Origin: Bufo bufo
Taxonomy: Eukaryota; Chordata; Amphibia; Anura; Bufonidae
DNA length: 64,000 nucleotides
NCBI RefSeq assembly: GCF_905171765.1
Contig: NC_053390.1
Span: 586,360,471-586,424,470 of the forward strand
Reading direction: 5' to 3'
Below the pieces are notes generated by a model. It did no database searches and was not told the DNA's origin. It saw only the letters and a program-made list of their open reading frames with translations. Below, piece after piece: positions 58,411-64,000 of the stretch; the stretch's first letter is position 1, and each line of letters opens with the position of its first letter. Position numbers and translations under genes: made by a program.

Positions 58411-58792
58411 ACCGGGCCCCGCCGCTCACCAAAGTATTTATAAACGTGAATCCTTATCCTGTTATTAAGTTGAACTAACGCTGCCCTCTCCCATGTTCCC
58501 ATGTTCCCCTGTATCCCCCTGTAAGCTTCAATAGCAGGCAGAGCAGACGGCAGCAGTAACGTCACTCACTGACGTAGAGCGCCTGCTCCGCCCACTTTAT
58601 GAATGAAGCAGGCGGAGCAGACGCGCGACGTCAGTGAGTGACGTTACTGGTGCCGTCCGCTCTGCCTGCTATGGAAGCTTAAGTAAGTGCTGTGGGGATA
58701 CAGGGGAACATGGGAGAGGGCAGCGTTAGTTCAACTTAATAACAGGATAAGGATTCACGTTTATAAATACTTCGGTGAGCGGCGGGGCCCGG
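58411..58792. repeat. Long inverted repeat inside the hAT-like element
   Basis: The left arm (58411-58531) and right arm (58675-58792) are near complements (accgggccccgccgctcacc mirrored at 58773-58792). Inner mirrored segments (gtaacgtcactcactgacgt) continue to a centre near 58600. Confidence 0.85.
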
Positions 58793-58844
58793 TGTATTGG
58801 GGGACACTGTTATGAGGGGGATCTGTGGATGACATATAGCAGTG

Positions 58845-60055
58845 TCATCCACAGATCCTCCCCATAACAGTTCCATCCACAGATCCCCTATAACAGCACC
58901 ATCCACAGATCCCCCACCAAATAACAATGCCATCCTCAGATCCCCCCACCCCATAACAATGCCATCCACAGATATCCCACCCCATAGCAGTACCATCCAC
59001 AGATCCCCATAACAGTGCCATCCACAAATCCCCATAACAGTGCCATCCACAGATCCCCCATAACAGTGCCATCCACAGATCCCCCATAACAATGCCATCC
59101 ACAGATCCCCCATAACAGTGCCATCCACAGATCCCCATAACAGTGCCATCCACAGATCCCCATAACAGTGCCATCCACAGATCCCCCATAACAGCACCAT
59201 CCACAGATCCCCATAACAGTGCCATCCACAGATATCCCACCCCATAGCAGTACCATCCACAGATCCCCATAACAGTGCCATCCACAAATCCCCATAACAG
59301 TGCCATCCACAAATCCCCATAACAGTGCCATCCACAGATCCCCCATAACAGTGCCATCCACAGATCCCCCATAACAGTGCCATCCACAGATCCCCATAAC
59401 AGTGCCATCCACAGATCCCCATAACAGTGCCATCCACAGATCCCCCATAACAGCACCATCCACAGATCCCCATAACAGTGCCATCCACAGATCCCCCATA
59501 ACAGTGCCATCCACAGATCCCCCATAACAGTGCCATCCACAGATCCCCCATAACAGTGCCATCCACAGATCCCCCATAACAGTGCCATCCACAGATCCCC
59601 CATAACAGTGCCATCCACAGATCCCCATAACAGTGCCATCCACAGATCCCCATAACAGTGCCATCCACAGATCCCCCATAACAGCGCCATCCACAGATCC
59701 CCATAACAGTGCCATCCACAGATCCCCCATAACAGTGCCATCCACAGATCCCCCATAACAGTGCCATCCACAGATCCCCCATAACAGTGCCATCCACAGA
59801 TCCCCCATAACAGCGCCATCCACAGATCCCCCATAACAGTGCCATCCACAGATCCCCCATAACAGTGCCATCCACAGATCCCCCATAACAGTGCCATCCA
59901 CAGATCCCCCATAACAGCGCCATCCACAGATCCCCCATAACAGTGCCATCCACAGATCCCCCATAACAGTGCCATCCACAGATCCCCCATAACAGTGCCA
60001 TCCACAGGTCCCCCATAACAGTGCCATCCACAGATCCCCCACATGACAGTGCGTC
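58845..60055. repeat. 25-bp minisatellite, about 48 copies
   Basis: The unit reads ccataacagtgccatcc then acagatcc with 24-26 bp spacing. A variant block with gatatcccaccccatagcag occurs at 58971 and again at 59231, showing a higher-order duplication of 260 bp. Long ORFs on the minus strand (CGWHCYG repeats) are artefacts. Confidence 0.95.
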
Positions 60056-60286
60056 ATCCACAGATCCACAGATCCCCCAAAACGGTCACATGACATTTAA
60101 AAAAAGTATCGGTATTCGGTATCGGTGACTACTTGAAAAAAAGTATCGGTACTTGTACTCGGTCCTAAAAAAGTGGTATCGGGACAACCCTAATAATATT
60201 CTGTCATCTATGTTTCTCAAACTGTAATTTTACCTAATCTACGATTCTGTCTATTTATCCAGCTATCACACGGTTATTTAATCTGA

Positions 60287-60449
60287 GGCTGGGTTTCCAC
60301 ACGCAGGCTTCCTGATGCGTCTTTTTGAAGCCAAAACCAGGTGTGGATCACAAAGGGACAGTAAAAATAAAGGACAGATACTACCTCTCCTCTTTTTTAT
60401 CCATTACTCCAAAAGCTGCATCAGAAAACCTGAAGGTGTAAACCCAGCC
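60287..60449. mobile_element. Harbinger-type MITE (163 bp)
   Basis: The ends ggctgggtttccac and gtgtaaacccagcc are inverted, and the flanks are TGA and TAA. Confidence 0.7.
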
Positions 60450-61200
60450 TAAAAGGCAAAGAAACTGATGAGAATTCTCATCCAGATCAACAATGGTCTC
60501 AGCTGGTGTTGGATGCTTACTTTACTATGCTCTTTCTGTATCTGTGCTCGCTGACCTATAACAGGGTGTAAATTGGATGCATCTAAAGGCCCGGCAGCTG
60601 GAATGAAAAGCATATAGCTTCTACCTTACATCAGACCAGGTTTTGATGCTTTTTCTCCAACCACTAAAAGATTCATCTATTCTGTTACAAGAAACATGTT
60701 ACGGATGTTCGTTAAAGCTCTCACTGATGAGACAGAAGCAGCAGACAATGGCTGCTTCATCATAGGCATTGTCTACAAAGTGGAAAAGAAACCTTCAACA
60801 TGCACATTTTAAGTAAAAGGTGAAAATGGGAACAGATAAAAGGCAATTTCTTAAAAGTTTTTAAATTTTTTCCTTTTATTCAAACCACTTCCAGATAGAC
60901 AGTCTAGGTGATGCCTCCACCACATTAGGCTTAAAATGTCTTTGTAACTAGCATAATTTTGGCCCAAAATGTATTTATCATTATAGAAATCTCCAACTGA
61001 TATATTTTTAAAGTGAAGCACTACTTTTCAAGTCACAACAAAAAGAATTGGCAAAAGTAGCAATTCCTTTATTTCACCCAAATCACTTCTTTTACAAGTA
61101 AGAACATGTAGACAGGTTCTGATTTAACAAGACCAGTGTGTGCCATGCCAGTCTTGATAGGCCCCGCGTTGCCAAAGGCACAGGCCTCGTCATAAATGAA
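60450..61200. other. Intronic sequence, no feature recognised
   Basis: No exon, TIR or array identified. Confidence 0.5.
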
Positions 61201-61204
61201 TTAA

Positions 61205-61655
61205 AGGGGTTGTCCGGGTTCAGAGCTGAGCCCGGACATCTCCTCTTTTTTACCCAGGAAGTCGCTCTGAGGGGTGCATCGGAACACTTCATGCTTTGAT
61301 GTTCTCCCTTGTCCTGTGTTGCATCGCGCAGGACAAGGGCTGTTTTAATCTACTAGTCGGAGGCTTCCAACTAGCAGGGTTCCTGGTGACATCACTCGCA
61401 CTAATGGGCGGGTTTTAGTGCTGCCCTAGCCTTTTTTACAGGCTAAGGGAGCGCTAAAGCCCGCCCATTAGTGCCGGTGACGTCACCAGGCTCACTGCTA
61501 GGCGGAAGCCTCCACCTAGCATTCTCATGGTGAGACTCGGTAGATCACCGGATCTGCTGAAAAAGCCCTTGAGCTACGATGCTCAACTCAAGAGGGGGCT
61601 GTCTGGGTGTAGAAGACGTTATGTCCGGGTTCAGCTTTGAACCCGGACAACCCAT
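61205..61655. mobile_element. TTAA-flanked palindromic MITE (451 bp)
   Basis: The ends aggggttgtccgggttcaga and gttcagctttgaacccggac, followed by aacccat, are inverse-like. TTAA at 61201-61204 and 61656-61659. The terminal AGGGGTTGTCC is close to AGGGGTTATCC of the element at 10895-14264. Confidence 0.85.
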
Positions 61656-61817
61656 TTAAATCTACTCCAGTTCATAGCTTGCGTAGATTTCAGTCATCAT
61701 TTATACCAGTTTCTGGCATAAATTATGATAAATGTTCCTGGGACTATGGCCAGTCCCACACCACATTCCCTTTTCAGAAACGGGTAATGATGGCGTATAG
61801 ATTAGCAAGAAGATTTA

Positions 61818-62291
61818 GGCTACTTTCACACTAGCAATTTGGCTTTCCGTTTGTGAGATCCATTCAGGGCTCCCAAAAGCGGTCCAAAATGGATCAGTTT
61901 TACCCTGATGCATTCTGAATGGAAAAGGATCCGCTCAGAATGCATCAGTTTGCCTCCGATCAGTCACTATTCTGCTCTGGAGGCGGACACCAAAACGCTG
62001 CCTGCAGCGTTTTGCTGTCCGCCTGACGAAGCAGAGCCAAACGGATCCGTCCTGTTACACAATGTAAGTCAATAGGAACGGATCCGTTTTCTCCGACACA
62101 ATCTGGCACTATAGAAAACGGATCCGTCCTCTATTGACTTTCAATGGTGTTCAAGACAGATCCGTCCTGCTATAGAAGACATAATACAACCGGATCCGTT
62201 CATGACGGATGCATGAGGTTGTATTATTGTAACAGAAGCATATTTGCAGATCCATGACGGATCTGCAAAAAACGCTAGTGTGAAAGTAGCC
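61818..62291. mobile_element. Harbinger-type MITE (474 bp)
   Basis: The ends ggctactttcacactagcaa and cgctagtgtgaaagtagcc are inverted; flanks TTA (61815-61817) and TTG. It shares termini and ggatccgt-rich interior with 56266-56763. Confidence 0.85.
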
Positions 62292-62305
62292 TTGTAATGG
62301 AGTCT

Positions 62306-62345
62306 TAGCCAGTTTTATAGGTACAAATCTGCTGACAGATGCCCT
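62306..62345. repeat. Terminal fragment of a TTAA-type MITE
   Basis: Contains ataggtacaaatctgctgac, as at the right end of 14280-14917, and is followed by TTAA (62346-62349). Confidence 0.75.
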
Positions 62346-62504
62346 TTAACATCAGTTTACTAAGCTATCCCTTGCCTGTTGCATATACATGAATTAACAG
62401 TTCGATTTCATGACTTTTCAGCAGAAAAGATGCAAAAGCACACTGCCATTATAATATAATTGCCCTTTTAGTAAGGGATATTGGAAAATAGAAGCCTCAC
62501 GTAC

Positions 62505-63520
62505 AGATGTATAAAAAATTAAGTGAACCCTTTGGAATTACCACATTTCTGCACTGATGACTAATAAAATGTCTAAACTAATAGCAAACAAACAGTTGCA
62601 CACTGCATATCTTTTATTGAGCACATTGAGTAAAACATCCATCCCTTTAGCAGCAATAAACTCCACCAAATGCTTACTGTAGCTGCAAAAAGATTTACAC
62701 AACACTGAGGAGTAATTTCTGAACATTCCTCCCTTCAAATGTTTTTCAGTTCATCAATATTTCTGGAATGCCTTGATGCACAGTCCTCTTCAGGCCATGC
62801 CACAAAATCCTAAAAGGTCTAGGGTCAAGGCTGTGACTTGGCCATTCCAGAACACTAATCCTCTTTTTCAACCATTCCTTTGTTGATTTATTGTTTAGAA
62901 CACTGAATGACTCTTCAGTTTGCTGCCCTTACGTTCTCCTGTAAAATGTTTTGATACACCTTATAATTCATTCTCAATGAAAACTCAGTGATCACAGGGT
63001 GTCCAGGCCCTGAGTCAGTGATGCAGGCCCATACCATGTTTCACAGTTAGGGGAGGTTTTTTGTTTTGGTGGGCAGTATTATTTTTTCTCCAAAAACAGC
63101 ACTGTGGTAAAAAGTTCCACTTTTGACTTGTCTGTCCTTAAAACGTTCTACTAGAAACATTGTGGAATATTGAGGTGGTTTCAGACAAACTTGAGATAGG
63201 CTGCAGTTTTTGTTTTGGTCAGCAGAAGCCATTTTTGTGGTTTCCATCCAAGAATGCCATTCCTATGTTTTTTAATTGTAGATGCATAAACATGTTTTGT
63301 AGTCCTTTTGTTACTCTTGGATTCTTAGAGTGATCACATTCCTAGGTAGAGTAGTTACTGCACTTAATTTTCTCAATTTGCATGGACTGATTTCCACCCA
63401 GGTCTTTAGCAATGGTTTTGTAGCCTTATTCAGCTTTCAGCTTCATGCATCATTAAGACATATCTCCCGAACTCTTTAGAAAGTTGTTTGCATTGAGGTT
63501 CAGTATGGTTCACACTAATC
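62505..63520 (-). pseudogene. Decayed Tc1-like transposon
   Basis: Minus-strand fragments in several frames resemble Tc1 transposase around the linker and first catalytic region (LLTKTKTAA-like and FWRKN-like stretches near 63050-63230, TVKHGMG near 63030). They are interrupted by many stops. A possible terminus is aagtgaaccctttggaatta at 62522. No intact ORF and no clear TIR pair. Confidence 0.6.
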
Positions 63521-64000
63521 AATCCTTTGAGAAGAAAAAATGTGTCTATGCCTTTATTTAATCCCTATAGGTACAGCCTATTTTGGGCCTTTAGGACTAA
63601 GCAATTTTTTTCAGTTTTTTTTTCGTTGTTGCATTCCAAGAGTCATTACTTATTAAGCAGGTTGCCCAGTTTCAGGAGGAAAACGGACAACATATTGTAT
63701 CCTTCCAGGCTCTGTTTACTCACTGTGAAGTCACATCGACAAAACATGTGCCAGCTGCAGCCAATCACTGGCCTCAGAGGTATTTCGAAGGTGCAGAAGG
63801 ATCCTATGTGTTGCTTGGTTTCTTCCTGAAAATGGAAACCCCTTTAAGTCTTCTATTGGCACACCAGTACTGGGGGGAGGCTTGTTTTTTTGTGGGATGA
63901 GATTTATTTTTCAAGGGCACCATTTTGGTGTACATATGTTTAATTAATAAACTTTGATTAACTCTTTCTGAGGCGGAGGAAAAAACAGCAATTCTACCAT
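63521..64000. repeat. Fragments of TTAA-class repeats at window end
   Basis: A MITE end gaaacccc before TTAA at 63844-63847. From about 63870 the sequence resembles the AT-rich interior of the CCCCTTAAGGACC class (tgggatgagatttatttttc). It is cut by the window end. Confidence 0.5.

Larger units (their letters stand above)
58051..60192. mobile_element. hAT-like element with minisatellite core
   Basis: The ends tagggttgtcccgatacc and ggtatcgggacaaccta-like (ggtatcgggacaacccta) are inverted. The 8-bp flanks are ataataat (58043-58050) and ataatatt (60193-60200). The interior has subterminal repeats of gtatcggtac, a long dyad (58411-58792) and a 25-bp array. It encodes no transposase. Confidence 0.85.

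Noticed and set aside
58736..60096. Three overlapping minus-strand ORFs of about 390-440 codons made of CGWHCYG-like repeats
   Set aside because: Produced by the 25-bp minisatellite; all three frames of the strand read the same motif.

Overview
The window is a transposon-packed vertebrate intron, almost certainly from an amphibian (frog or toad). The host gene is identified by two minus-strand exons with canonical splice sites and matching phase. A 37-bp exon (49361-49397) and a 162-bp exon (2067-2228) encode consecutive parts of the TBC (Rab-GAP) domain of TBCK. The 47-kb intron between them fills most of the window. The flanks (1-2066 and 49398-64000) are further intron, in which I found no other TBCK exon. 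No rRNA, tRNA, CRISPR or prokaryotic feature is present.

Layout. At 1-3.9 kb lie the TBCK exon and decayed palindromic MITEs. At 3.9-16 kb a palindromic repeat has been hit repeatedly: by an IR/DR Tc1 transposon, itself split by a young Ty3/Gypsy chromovirus (4359-9650), and by three TTAA-flanked elements, one carrying 31-bp and 26-bp minisatellites. A full-length L1/Tx1-like LINE with both ORFs open lies at 17304-23838 (minus strand). From 24.3 to 31.4 kb is a decayed Tc1 split by a 4.7-kb TTAA-flanked element built of a 191-bp tandem array and a dyad-symmetric array of about 760 bp. An older chromovirus (31644-39537) carries an L1 fragment, a Harbinger-like MITE that itself contains a hAT-like MITE, and a Tc1 in its 3' LTR. 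A Tc1 deletion derivative (40130-41062) and a Tc1 with an intact transposase (42059-43642) follow. From 44.4 to 53 kb there are palindromic TTAA MITEs and the 37-bp TBCK exon. A (CTAT/CTAAT)n tract at 54.2-57.9 kb is interrupted by a DNA transposon of a superfamily I cannot name (55028-57751). After it come a hAT-like element with a 25-bp minisatellite core (58051-60192), more MITEs and a last decayed Tc1.

How the parts relate. The autonomous-type elements (two chromoviruses, L1, several Tc1s) are cut-and-paste or copy-and-paste machines with no host function visible here. Most of the rest are non-autonomous elements recognisable by TIRs and target duplications: TTAA (piggyBac/Kolobok type), TAA/TTA (PIF/Harbinger type), 8 bp (hAT type) and TA (Tc1/mariner). 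Nesting gives relative ages. The chromovirus at 4359-9650 has only about 4 differences between its 524-bp LTRs and is among the youngest insertions; the palindromic repeat around it is the oldest layer there.

Family names come from motif recognition and memory, not from searches. Boundaries of decayed repeats are approximate.
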